Shown here in pieces: positions 9,780 to 18,226 of a stretch of DNA of 64,000 nucleotides. Numbering within the stretch: position 1 is the first letter of the stretch; each line of letters opens with the position of its first letter. A model generated the notes under the pieces. The model was given only the letters and a program-made list of their open reading frames with translations. It was not told the DNA's origin and did not search any database. Both the position numbers and the translations under genes were made by a program. Source of the DNA: GBS-DC sp037442365 (GTDB lineage: Bacteria; Armatimonadota; Fimbriimonadia; Fimbriimonadales; GBS-DC); contig JBBIQK010000008.1 of the NCBI GenBank assembly GCA_037442365.1, positions 5,509-69,508 of the forward strand, written 5' to 3'.

Positions 9780-11146
9780 GCCCCCAGATTCGCCAGCCGC
9801 TCGAAGATTCGCGCGTAGCAGCGCACGAGTTTTTTGAGGCTCTCGATGCTAATGCGCTCGTTCGCCTGATGCGCCTCGCCGTCGCCCTCAAACGCCGCGC
9901 CGATTGCCACAAGGTTGGGCATTGTGCGGGCGTAGGTGCCGCCGCCCATCGTGGCGGGCTGGCTCGCGTGGTCGCCTGTTTCCGCGCGATAGACCTCCAG
10001 AATCGCCTGCAAAAACGGCGTGTCGGGCGGAATGTAGAGCGGCGCGGTGTGGCGTACCTTGCTCAACTGAAAGCCCGTGCGCTCCAGCGTCGGCTGCAAC
10101 CGCTCCTGCAACGCCTCCAGCGACCATGTGACAGGATAGCGGATGTTGAACACGCACCGCACGCGCGCGCCATCGTACTCGAACACGCCGAGATTGCACA
10201 CCAGCGCGCCTGATTGCTCGTCGCTGTGCGCAATCCCCAACGCCGCGCCATCGAAAGACTTCGACCACTCCAGCACGGTGTGCAGCCACTGCTCGTTGTC
10301 GGGCAGGTTCAGCGGTTCGAGAGCTTCCAGCAGACGCGTCACGGCGTTGATTCCGCCTTCGGGGTAGCTCCCGTGCGACGATTTGCCCTTCGCGACGGCG
10401 CGCCAGCCCGCAGGGTCCGATACCCACTCCACACCCTCAACACTGGTCGTGGGCTGCAGCGCGAGGTTCACCAGCGCTTCGGCGCGGTCGGGAACCATGT
10501 TGTGCCGCTCGCCGCCCCGCGCCCACTGCACGCGTACGCCGTCCGACGGCTCAATCGCCTTCTCCAGGTATAGGTTCGCAATTCCCTTCTCGCCATAGAT
10601 AAAGGGCCACCCTGCGTCGGGGCTGACGCCCCACACGGGACGCTCAGGCTCCTGCTTCAGGTAGTGCTGCATGCACTCCCAGCGGCTTTCTTCGTCGCAG
10701 CCGATAATGAGGCGCACGCGTCGCTGAAGAGGCGCGCCCAGCTCCTTCAGCGCGCGCAGGGCGTAGATGCTCGCCAGTGTCGCGCCCTTGTTGTCGGTCG
10801 CGCCGCGCGCGTAAATGTAGCCGTCGTGAATCTCCGCGCCGAAGGGCGGATAGCTCCAGTCGTTGCCTGCGGGCACGACATCGATGTGGCTCAGCGAAGC
10901 GACCATCTCTCCGCCGTCGCCCAGCGTCATATCGCACGCATAGCCGTCAAAGTCGCGCGGGTTCAGCCCGAACCGCTTTCCCATCGCCAGCGAGACATCC
11001 AGCGCGTCGCGCACGCCCTTCCCAAAGGGCGCCCCCGGAGAACGCTCCTCGCTGCGCACGCTTTCGGCGCGGAGCAACGCCTGAAAATCGCGGATCATCT
11101 CGTCGGTGTGGTCTTCAATCCACTGAATCAGCGCATCGCGGGTCAT
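9776..11146 (-). CDS. M20-family dipeptidase (PepV/Sapep-like)
   Basis: Cytoplasmic zinc or manganese dipeptidase of 456 residues. Metal-binding segments are clear: SLSHIDVVPAGNDWSYPPFG, YARGATDNKGATLASIYAL with the bridging Asp, and CDEESRWECM with the catalytic Glu pair. GKSSHGSYPEGGINA belongs to the dimerisation/lid domain, and GGGTYARTMPNLVAIGAAF with the later EAHQANERISIE supplies the last ligand. The bacterial PepV subfamily fits well. Start ATG 11146 (MTRDALIQWI) is preferred because the upstream 21 codons of the open frame look unlike protein. It is divergent from the DUF418 gene and overlaps the preceding plus-strand gene by 4 bases at CTTAAG. Confidence 0.85.
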   Translation of the reverse strand: MTRDALIQWIEDHTDEMIRDFQALLRAESVRSEERSPGAPFGKGVRDALDVSLAMGKRFGLNPRDFDGYACDMTLGDGGEMVASLSHIDVVPAGNDWSYPPFGAEIHDGYIYARGATDNKGATLASIYALRALKELGAPLQRRVRLIIGCDEESRWECMQHYLKQEPERPVWGVSPDAGWPFIYGEKGIANLYLEKAIEPSDGVRVQWARGGERHNMVPDRAEALVNLALQPTTSVEGVEWVSDPAGWRAVAKGKSSHGSYPEGGINAVTRLLEALEPLNLPDNEQWLHTVLEWSKSFDGAALGIAHSDEQSGALVCNLGVFEYDGARVRCVFNIRYPVTWSLEALQERLQPTLERTGFQLSKVRHTAPLYIPPDTPFLQAILEVYRAETGDHASQPATMGGGTYARTMPNLVAIGAAFEGDGEAHQANERISIESLKKLVRCYARIFERLANLGA

Positions 11147-11258
11147 GGGCGCGTGATTCGCACGCTTTACGCAAACTCCTGCCGAGTTTCGACAGGAGGG
11201 CGTCCTCATGCGTCGAACCGACTCCTGACACGCGACGCCGTGTCAAAGGGGGACAACG

Positions 11259-12518
11259 ATGACTGACACGACACAACCGACCCCTGTGGGCGAGGGGGAG
11301 CGCATTCACGCGCTGGATGCGCTGCGCGGGATTGCATTGCTGGGAATCCTGATGGTCAACATGGGTTTTTTCAAGGGGCTCAGCACGCTGGATCAGTTCC
11401 CGCGCTTGGAGAGCCTGACGCAACCCGCCGACCAGACCGCGTTCCTGCTGATACAGACCCTGTTCACGGGCAAGTTCTACCCGATTTTCGCGTTTCTGTT
11501 CGGGCTGGGCTTCGCGTTGCAGATCGCGCGGCTGCAGGCGCGAGGTGTGAACGCGACGGGCATTATACTTCGTCGCATGCTCGTGCTGCTGGGCTTCGGG
11601 CTGCTGCACGGGCTGTTTATCTGGACGGGCGATGTGTTATTCCTCTACGCGCTGTGCGGGATGCTGTTGCTGCTGTTTGCGCGGCTGAGTTCTCGCGCTG
11701 TGCTGTATTGGATACTGGGGCTGTGGGGGGTGCAAATGTTGTGTTGTCTGAGCTGCAGCGGTCTCACCTTCTGGTGGGCGGCGACGGGCGACGCGCAAGC
11801 GGCGGGCGGCGACCTCTTCACGCCTTACATTGAGCAGGGACGCAAGGCGTATGCCCAGTCCAGCTACTGGGTCGCGCAACAGTTCCGATTCGTCGAGTGG
11901 CTTGTGATGCTGGTGAACGCGCTCTTTTTCCTGCCGAATGTGCTGCTGATGTTCCTGCTGGGGCTTTACTTCGGCAAACTGGGCGTGTTTGGGCAGCTGG
12001 ACGCTTACCGCAGGACGATGGGCTGGCTGGCGATGGCGGGCATTCCTATCGGTATTGCGCTCAACGCGCTGTATGCGACAGGCGTGCTGAACGCGTTGCG
12101 CAACGAGAACGAATTGCAAGCCTATGGCTGGCTCACGCTGGGGATTATTTTCGGACCTGTGCTGGCGCTGGGCTATATTGGCGCATTCGGCTGGCTCTGG
12201 TCGGCTGTGGTGGGGCTACAACGGCTGCTTGCCCCTGTCGCGGCGGCGGGGCGGATGGCGCTCACCAACTACCTGACGCAGTCGGTGATCTGCACGCTGC
12301 TCTTCTACGGCTACGGACTGGGGCTACACGCGAAGGTTGGAGTTGCCCTTGGCGCAGGGATTGCACTGGCGCTCTGGGGCGTGCAGGTGGTGGTGAGTAT
12401 GCTCTGGCTGGCGCGGTACGCCTACGGACCGCTGGAGTGGCTCTGGCGTAGCCTGACATACGGACAGCGAATGCCCCTTCAGCGCACGACAGGCGTGGAA
12501 ACCCCGCAAAGTCGCTGA
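11259..12518 (+). CDS. DUF418 family inner-membrane protein (YeiB-like)
   Basis: 419 residues with eight to ten hydrophobic helices. The N-terminal RIHALDALRGIALLGILMVN is the hallmark of the family, and the C-terminal half (GRMALTNYLTQSVICTLLFY, later YGPLEWLWRSLTYG) is the DUF418 domain itself. The family is related to membrane acyltransferases and is thought to modify or move small molecules; substrate unknown. An AAGGGGG site lies about 7 bases before ATG 11259. The following secreted protein is 72 bases downstream with its own strong ribosome binding site, so co-transcription is possible. Confidence 0.85.
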   Translation: MTDTTQPTPVGEGERIHALDALRGIALLGILMVNMGFFKGLSTLDQFPRLESLTQPADQTAFLLIQTLFTGKFYPIFAFLFGLGFALQIARLQARGVNATGIILRRMLVLLGFGLLHGLFIWTGDVLFLYALCGMLLLLFARLSSRAVLYWILGLWGVQMLCCLSCSGLTFWWAATGDAQAAGGDLFTPYIEQGRKAYAQSSYWVAQQFRFVEWLVMLVNALFFLPNVLLMFLLGLYFGKLGVFGQLDAYRRTMGWLAMAGIPIGIALNALYATGVLNALRNENELQAYGWLTLGIIFGPVLALGYIGAFGWLWSAVVGLQRLLAPVAAAGRMALTNYLTQSVICTLLFYGYGLGLHAKVGVALGAGIALALWGVQVVVSMLWLARYAYGPLEWLWRSLTYGQRMPLQRTTGVETPQSR

Positions 12519-12590
12519 CGCCTTCGGCTGTGGATGTGGAAAACTCCCGCTGGGGAGGGTTCCCCAAAACCACACAGAGGGAGGATACTG

Positions 12591-13100
12591 ATGCGATTCA
12601 AGGCACTGGGCGCCGTGGCGGCGCTGGTACTGATAAGCGCGGCATACGCCGCTGTCGTGTTCACGCGCGTGCTGGCGCGCGGCTACGCAACTGACTCGCT
12701 CAACCGACGACTGGACTTTCAGCTGAACGCGCTCAAGCGCCGCGAGGGGGCTACGAATCGATACTTCGGCAACGGAAGCTTCGCCTGGAGCGTGAATGGT
12801 AACAATCAGTCGGTGCGCATCCATCGCCTCAACTCGCTGGAGGTTGAGGAAGGCGAGGACGCCGTTGTGATTACCGCCTCTGGCACGGGTCTGCTGGGGC
12901 AGTTTGGCTTTCCGCCTGCAAGTGGACGGCGCGGCACGCCTCAACTGGGCGACTTCACGCTCACCATCGTCGATAACGCGGAGGGCGCCGATACCATCGA
13001 GTTCTCGTTCTGGCGCGGCAGCGGTCTCAACGCCTACAGTTATCACTTCTCGGGCGTGGTGCAGGCAGGCTCGCTGAATCGGAGCGAATGGACCCTGTAG
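12591..13100 (+). CDS. secreted protein of unknown function
   Basis: 169 residues. The start at 12591 is set by GAGGGAGGA 6-8 bases upstream; the frame extends further upstream but without protein-like sequence. The N-terminus (MRFKALGAVAALVLISAAYA) is a signal peptide or signal anchor. The mature part is rich in strands (EDAVVITASGTGLLGQFGF, GDFTLTIVDNAEGADTIEF, YSYHFSGVVQAGSL), compatible with a small extracellular beta-sandwich. No catalytic motif or lipobox is visible. It is followed by a strong hairpin shared with the convergent GGDEF gene. Confidence 0.65.
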   Translation: MRFKALGAVAALVLISAAYAAVVFTRVLARGYATDSLNRRLDFQLNALKRREGATNRYFGNGSFAWSVNGNNQSVRIHRLNSLEVEEGEDAVVITASGTGLLGQFGFPPASGRRGTPQLGDFTLTIVDNAEGADTIEFSFWRGSGLNAYSYHFSGVVQAGSLNRSEWTL

Positions 13101-13109
13101 GTACAGACA

Positions 13110-13138
13110 GGCGCAGGGGAGGTCAACTTCCCTGCGCC
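13110..13138. terminator. bidirectional hairpin between convergent genes
   Basis: A perfect 9-bp inverted repeat GGCGCAGGG / CCCTGCGCC with an 11-base loop lies exactly between two converging stop codons. It lacks a U-tract on either side, so termination activity is inferred from position. Confidence 0.45.
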
Positions 13139-14155
13139 CTATGCTGCCACTCGATTCCGCCCTGCTTGTTTTGCCTGATACAAAAGCGCGTCGGTGCGGC
13201 GAAACCACTCATCCGCGCTCTCGTGCGTTCCAAGCTCGCTCACCCCGATTGAGACCGTGACTTGGATTGGCTCGGCGTTGTCGACATGGATGGCTTGCTG
13301 ATGCACCTGTGCGGCTAACTGCTGGGCAATGCGCTGCGCCTCGCGGATGACCGTCTCGCGCATAATCACAGCGAACTCTTCCCCGCCATAGCGCGCGGCG
13401 AAATCGCTCCTGCGTTTGCACACGCGCACAATCAGCTCTGCGACGGCTTGTAGCACGGCGTCCCCCACTGCATGTCCGTAGGTGTCGTTCACCTGTTTGA
13501 AATGGTCGATGTCAATCAGCATCATCGTCGCGGGATAGCCAAAGAGACGATTCAAGCCGACAGTATGGTTCAGGCACTCTTCAAAGGCGCGTCGGTTGTA
13601 AAGCCCCGTCAGCGGGTCGGTGGTGCTTTCGCGGCGCGCCTGCTCCAGCTCGCGCATCAGGTGATTGACCCGACTTTCCAGCTGGCGCAGGGTCTGCTGA
13701 TGGCGACGCTCGCGCTCGGTGATGAGCAGGGTGATGCTCTGCAGCGTCCGACAAAGTGATTGCACATCCAGCGATTCGGGCTGCTGCACTTGAAGGCTCA
13801 TCTGGCGCACCTGATGGTGCAGCGTCGCATCATCCTGCGCCTCCTGTTGTGCCATTCGGGAGAGGGCGTCGATCAGGTTCCATGTGAGGTCGCGCAGGTC
13901 GTTCAACTGCCCCTGCACGAACTGTTGCTCATCGCGCCGTTGCTCCTGCAGAAAGGGGAATATCTCCGCATACTCGCCTGCGCGCGCACACTCGCTCAGG
14001 CGCAAGAACGCCTCGCGCGCCGCTTGAGCACGCCGCCGATGAGTCTCGAAGGTGTACTCGCCCAGTAGGCGCAGCACATCCGAAAGCAACTTGCGTGTGT
14101 GCGAGTCGTCCACGCAGGGTTCCCGATGCCGCAGCAGTATTCTCAACCACTCCAC
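13139..14155 (-). CDS. GGDEF-domain diguanylate cyclase
   Basis: 338 residues. About 165 helical residues with coiled-coil character (QQTLRQLESRVNHLMRELEQ) form the N-terminal sensor/signalling part. The C-terminal GGDEF domain starts at DPLTGLYNRRAFEECLNHTV. The active-site loop reads YGGEEF, so cyclic di-GMP synthesis should be intact. An RxxD product-inhibition site (RRSD) lies at the canonical distance before GGEEF. There are no transmembrane helices or REC domain, so the input signal is unknown and likely cytoplasmic. The GTG at 14155 is chosen because GATAAT (complement 14163-14168) ends 7 bases before it, a leaderless arrangement. Confidence 0.9.
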   Translation of the reverse strand: MEWLRILLRHREPCVDDSHTRKLLSDVLRLLGEYTFETHRRRAQAAREAFLRLSECARAGEYAEIFPFLQEQRRDEQQFVQGQLNDLRDLTWNLIDALSRMAQQEAQDDATLHHQVRQMSLQVQQPESLDVQSLCRTLQSITLLITERERRHQQTLRQLESRVNHLMRELEQARRESTTDPLTGLYNRRAFEECLNHTVGLNRLFGYPATMMLIDIDHFKQVNDTYGHAVGDAVLQAVAELIVRVCKRRSDFAARYGGEEFAVIMRETVIREAQRIAQQLAAQVHQQAIHVDNAEPIQVTVSIGVSELGTHESADEWFRRTDALLYQAKQAGRNRVAA

Positions 14156-14162
14156 AGCGCGA

Positions 14163-14168
14163 ATTATC
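14163..14168 (-). promoter_or_regulatory. leaderless -10 element of the GGDEF gene
   Basis: GATAAT on the minus strand followed by 7 bases and GTG. The predicted transcription start coincides with the initiation codon. Confidence 0.5.
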
Positions 14169-14247
14169 GGTAAATTGCCTTCTACTCTTGAAAAAGTCGG
14201 CAGGATATTGAACGGTCGTTCGAAAATTTTATATCGGAGGCAAATCT

Positions 14248-16104
14248 ATGCGATACCGCAATCTGATTCTTGGGCTTACAGGAGTGTTGCTAAGCATAGG
14301 CGTCGGCTGGGCGCAGCTCGACTCGGAGCCTGTTCATCAGCCCAGCCTCGACCCCCGACTGATTGAGCATCCGTTTGTGCCAGGCGAGCTGGTGGTTGGC
14401 TTGGAAGCCAGCGACCTACCGCTCCCGCTGACCTCGATGGAGATGGTCGGAACCATCACCGCCCACAACCCGCCTATCCACAGCTTCGTGGTCAAACTCG
14501 ACCCCAACCTCACCATGCAGGACGCAGGCGAGTTCCTGCGCGCCCTGCCCGGCGTGCGCTATGTCGAACCTAACTACCTCGCCTTCGCTTTCGCCACCCC
14601 CAACGACCCCAGCTACAGCCAGCAATACGGACTGGCGCGCATTCAGGCGAACCTCGCGTGGGATATCTGGCAGCCCCAGCGCACCGTCTACATCGCGATT
14701 ATCGACACGGGCATCGACTCCAACCATCCCGACCTCGCCAACAAGATGCGTCGGCACAGCAACGGCGCAGTGTACGGTTACAACACGCTGAACAACACCA
14801 CCAATGCGCTGGACGACAACGGGCACGGCACGCACTGCGCGGGGATTGCCGCCGCCGAAATCAACAACGGGATTGGCGTTGCGGGCGTGGCGGCGTGGAA
14901 CCCTGCGGTCTCCAACTCTCGCGCGTATGTGCAACTAATGCCCGTGAAAGTTCTCAGTTCCAGTGGTTCGGGCAGTCTGGACGCGGTGGCGCGCGGGATT
15001 ACTTGGGCGGCGGACAACGGGGCGCATATTTTGAGCCTCAGTCTCGGCGCGGGTTCGGGCGCGCAGCAGTTGCAGGACGCGGTGAACTATGCTTGGACGC
15101 GCGGCTGTCTGGTGGTGGTTGCGGCAGGGAATGGCGGGAGTTCCTCGCCGCAGTATCCTGCCTATTACACGAACAGCATCGCGGTGGCGGCGACCGATTC
15201 GTCGGACAGGCTGGCGAGTTTTTCGCAGTACGGTTCGTGGGTGGACATCGCGGCGCCTGGGGTGAGCATTTTGTCGACCTATCCGAGCAATCAGTATCGT
15301 TCGTTGAGCGGCACCTCGATGGCGTGTCCGCATGTAGCGGGCGCGGCGGCGGTACTGTGGTCGCACAACGGGAGCCTGACCAATACCCAGCTGCGCAACG
15401 CGCTCCAGACGAATGTCGATCCGTATCAGCCGTATAACGGGCGCACGATTGCCTCAGGTGCGGGTCGGTTGAATGTGTACCGTGCGTTGCAGGCGGTTGG
15501 GGGCGGTCCGACGCAGCCGAACCTGAGCAGTCTGAGCCTGAACCCGACGAGTGTGGTGGGCGGCAACAGCAGTACGGGCACAGTCACCCTCACGGCGCCT
15601 GCGCCGTCGGGCGGTTTTGTGGTAAACCTCAGCAGCAGCAATACGAATGTCGCCACTGTGCCCAACACTGTCACCGTGCCTGCTGGGGCAACCAGCGCGA
15701 CCTTCACTGTCTCCACCCGCGCGGTCACCAGCACGACCAGCGTGACGATTACCGCTTCGGCGAACGGCGTCTCGCGCACGGCAACGCTCACGGTCAACCC
15801 CTCCTCGTCCAGCGTGACGCTCCAGTCGCTCACGATTAGCCCGACCTCCGTCTGGGGCGGCAGCACAGCGACAGGCACAGTGACCCTCAGCGGTCCCGCG
15901 CCTGCTGGCGGCGTCGTGGTCAGCCTCCGCAGCAGCAACTCCACCCGCGCAAGCGTGCCCAGCAGTATCACCATCCCCGCGGGCGCGACCAGCGCCAACT
16001 TCACCATCCGCACGACCTCGCGCTTCTTCTCCATCACCACAGTCACCATCACAGCCACCTACAACGGCGTGTCGCGCTCGGCGCAGTTGACCATCTGGTT
16101 CTGA
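14248..16104 (+). CDS. secreted subtilisin-like serine protease (S8) with two C-terminal beta repeats
   Basis: 618 residues: signal peptide (1-22), inhibitor-like propeptide (about 40-115, ending VRYVEPNYLAF), S8 catalytic domain (about 120-425), then two tandem Ig-like repeats of about 90 residues. The repeats begin SLSLNPTSVVGGNSSTGTVT and TISPTSVWGGSTATGTVTLS. Catalytic residues are Asp153 in IIDTGIDSNHPDL, His193 in NGHGTHCAGIAA and Ser357 in GTSMACPHVAGAA, with oxyanion Asn295. It should be autoprocessed and act outside the cell; the repeats probably bind the surface or polysaccharide. GGAGG is placed well before ATG 14248. There is no PEP-CTERM or sortase tail. Confidence 0.93.
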   Translation: MRYRNLILGLTGVLLSIGVGWAQLDSEPVHQPSLDPRLIEHPFVPGELVVGLEASDLPLPLTSMEMVGTITAHNPPIHSFVVKLDPNLTMQDAGEFLRALPGVRYVEPNYLAFAFATPNDPSYSQQYGLARIQANLAWDIWQPQRTVYIAIIDTGIDSNHPDLANKMRRHSNGAVYGYNTLNNTTNALDDNGHGTHCAGIAAAEINNGIGVAGVAAWNPAVSNSRAYVQLMPVKVLSSSGSGSLDAVARGITWAADNGAHILSLSLGAGSGAQQLQDAVNYAWTRGCLVVVAAGNGGSSSPQYPAYYTNSIAVAATDSSDRLASFSQYGSWVDIAAPGVSILSTYPSNQYRSLSGTSMACPHVAGAAAVLWSHNGSLTNTQLRNALQTNVDPYQPYNGRTIASGAGRLNVYRALQAVGGGPTQPNLSSLSLNPTSVVGGNSSTGTVTLTAPAPSGGFVVNLSSSNTNVATVPNTVTVPAGATSATFTVSTRAVTSTTSVTITASANGVSRTATLTVNPSSSSVTLQSLTISPTSVWGGSTATGTVTLSGPAPAGGVVVSLRSSNSTRASVPSSITIPAGATSANFTIRTTSRFFSITTVTITATYNGVSRSAQLTIWF

Positions 16105-16157
16105 GCGGAAAGGTGGGGCGGGGGAACACTCCCTGCCCCCACCTTCGGCGGAACGGG

Positions 16158-16163
16158 TATAGT
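16158..16163 (+). promoter_or_regulatory. leaderless -10 element of argC
   Basis: TATAGT followed by six bases (atctac) and ATG. This decides the argC start at 16170 in place of a longer frame opening at 16113. Confidence 0.55.
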
Positions 16164-16169
16164 ATCTAC

Positions 16170-17216
16170 ATGCATCGCGTAGGCATCGTCGGCGCGACGG
16201 GCTATACAGGAAGTGAACTGATACGCCTGCTCAGCGGGCATCCGCAGGCGCACATTACTGCGCTTGTCTCACGCTCCGAGGCGGGCAAATCCATCCACAC
16301 CCTGTTGCCCCACCTGAACGGGTTGTCGTTGCCGACGCTCAGCGCGTTTGACCCGGACACGCTGGCGCGCGACTGCGAGGTGGTGTTCCTTGCGGGCGAA
16401 ACGGGCTTCGCGATGGAACACGCGCCTGCCCTGCTCCAGCGCGGGCTGAAAGTGATCGACCTCTCCGCCGACTTCCGCCTGAAAGACCCCCAGCAGTTCA
16501 CTGAATGGTATGGCAAGCCACATACCGCCTATGAATGGCTTGATGAAGCGCTGTACGGGCTGCCCGAACTCATCCCCACCGACGCCTACAAGAATGCACG
16601 GCTGATTGCGAACCCCGGCTGCTACCCGACGGCAGCAGGACTTGCGCTCGCGCCGCTAATGCAGATCGGCGTCGCCGCGCCTGACGGGATTATTATCGAC
16701 GCCAAGTCGGGCGTGTCGGGCGCGGGCAGGTCGCGCGTGAGCGTCGAGTACCTGTTCACCGAGCTGGACGAGAACTTCAAAGCCTACGGCGTGGAGAAGC
16801 ACCGCCACACTCCCGAAATCGAGCAGACCCTGCAGGCGTTCAGCCCAGCCCCAGTGCGCGTGCGCTTCACCCCCCATCTCGTGCCGATGACGCGCGGCAT
16901 TCTCTGCACGGCGTATGTGCGTCTGCGGGAACCGCTCCCGGCGCAGACGCTCCACGCCCACTACACGGAGTTCTATCGCGGGCAGCCGTTCGTCGTTGTG
17001 CGCCCGCTGGGCGAGTATCCCGCCACGCGCGAGGTGTACGGCTCCAACCGTTGCGATATTGGACTGACCGTTGACACGCGCACACAGACCGCCGTTATTA
17101 TCAGCGTGATCGATAACCTCGTCAAGGGCGCTGCAGGGCAGGCGATTCAGAACATGAACCTCCTGCTGGGACTGCCGCAGACGACGGGACTGCCCCTCGC
17201 AGGCGTTAGCCCATAA
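16170..17216 (+). CDS. argC: N-acetyl-gamma-glutamyl-phosphate reductase
   Basis: Third step of arginine biosynthesis: NADPH-dependent reduction of N-acetylglutamyl phosphate to the semialdehyde. The Rossmann motif VGIVGATGYTGSELIRLL opens the protein, DLSADFRLKD and LYGLPEL are typical of the family, the nucleophilic Cys sits in IANPGCYPTAAGLAL, and HRHTPEIEQTL carries the catalytic-site His. About 348 residues, full length. No other arg gene is adjacent, so the pathway is dispersed in this genome. The leaderless promoter directly upstream suggests constitutive expression, and no ARG box is evident. Confidence 0.95.
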   Translation: MHRVGIVGATGYTGSELIRLLSGHPQAHITALVSRSEAGKSIHTLLPHLNGLSLPTLSAFDPDTLARDCEVVFLAGETGFAMEHAPALLQRGLKVIDLSADFRLKDPQQFTEWYGKPHTAYEWLDEALYGLPELIPTDAYKNARLIANPGCYPTAAGLALAPLMQIGVAAPDGIIIDAKSGVSGAGRSRVSVEYLFTELDENFKAYGVEKHRHTPEIEQTLQAFSPAPVRVRFTPHLVPMTRGILCTAYVRLREPLPAQTLHAHYTEFYRGQPFVVVRPLGEYPATREVYGSNRCDIGLTVDTRTQTAVIISVIDNLVKGAAGQAIQNMNLLLGLPQTTGLPLAGVSP

Positions 17217-17279
17217 AGAGTTTTCCCCCACGACGCCATAATGCCCCTTGGACCCGATTGCGGGCTAAGAGGGCAAGCG

Positions 17280-18068
17280 ATGCGCAGGCTCTTGCGAGGA
17301 TTCCTGATTGTATGCATGCTACTTTATGGGGGTGCTGGGCTGATCGGCGCGCCTACCCGCGCAACCTTTGCACTTCACGAGGACTGTAGCTTCTGGATGG
17401 TCGCGCTCCGACCGCAGGAGACGGTTGCCTTCACGCGCCGTCTGGAGTCTGGCACGCCCTATCGGTTATTCGTGATGGGCGATCCTGAAGCGCAGGCGGT
17501 TCGGTGCGAAGTGATAGACCCGCTGGGCAGAATAATCGCGCGGGGCGACGAGGGCGTTCGGGAGACGCTGACACGCTTTACCCCCCCTGCATCGGGCGTC
17601 TACACGCTGCGCATAAGCCTGCTGGAAGCTAAAAATACCGCACGCTGCTCGGCGCTGCTGACAGCGGAACAGGGCGACTGGCAGGCGACCGTCAAACACT
17701 GGAGCGATGCGCTGGGCAGACTTCAGCAAGCGATAATGGCGCTGGAGGCGCGTGGCGTCTCCGTCGCACTTGGCGAGCGCGGACTATGTATGGTGGGCGG
17801 TCTGGCGTCTGTAGAGCGCCCGTTCACTCTCGGACAGCTGGAGTTGAGTGGGGGCGCGCATATCTGGGCAGCGGCAGGCGACGATCGCGTGCGCACACTC
17901 ACGATGCATCTCGATCGCGATGGAAAACGCGCCGAATCGCCCGTATCGGGCAAGCGGTTGGCGCTTCAGGCGGTCTCACGCGCGGGCGTGTACGCGCCCA
18001 CTATTTCGCTGGAAACCGATAGCCGCGAGGCGTTCGTGATTTTCGCGTTGCTCAAAACGCGCCGATAG
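17280..18068 (+). CDS. secreted protein with PPC-like beta domain
   Basis: 262 residues from ATG 17280; an earlier in-frame ATG at 17241 overlaps a CATAAT -10 and is unlikely. The signal peptide is MRRLLRGFLIVCMLLYGGAG. Residues about 35-110 (EDCSFWMVALRPQETVAFTR, then VIDPLGRIIARG and FTPPASGVYTLRISLLEA) look like a bacterial pre-peptidase C-terminal type beta-sandwich, often found on exported enzymes. The second half has no recognised domain and no catalytic motif. AGAGGG lies 7 bases before the start. It is downstream of argC but shows no functional link. Confidence 0.6.
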   Translation: MRRLLRGFLIVCMLLYGGAGLIGAPTRATFALHEDCSFWMVALRPQETVAFTRRLESGTPYRLFVMGDPEAQAVRCEVIDPLGRIIARGDEGVRETLTRFTPPASGVYTLRISLLEAKNTARCSALLTAEQGDWQATVKHWSDALGRLQQAIMALEARGVSVALGERGLCMVGGLASVERPFTLGQLELSGGAHIWAAAGDDRVRTLTMHLDRDGKRAESPVSGKRLALQAVSRAGVYAPTISLETDSREAFVIFALLKTRR

Positions 18069-18156
18069 TATCGGGGCTGAATAGCCTCCACTGCAGGGCG
18101 AGCGAAGCACTACCCTCGCCATCTGTTCCCCGAATGTGCCATAATATATCGGCTAC

Positions 18157-18221
18157 TGCCTCCAGCGCCGGAGGCTGTGCGGACGCCGCCGTCGCGCACT
18201 AAGAGACATTTACAGGAGGCA
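18157..18221 (+). promoter_or_regulatory. ppdK leader with possible SD-sequestering switch
   Basis: TGCCTCC at 18157-18163 can pair with GGAGGC at 18170-18175 in a local hairpin, or with the ribosome binding site GGAGGCA at 18215-18221, just before ATG 18227. The two pairings exclude each other, as in attenuator-like translational switches. A -10-like TAATAT/CATAAT lies near 18140. Seen in sequence only; function is inferred. Confidence 0.35.
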
Positions 18222-18226
18222 TAACT

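Noticed and set aside
18069..18226. Known riboswitch before ppdK
   Set aside because: No conserved riboswitch core is recognisable; only a short competing-stem arrangement is visible.
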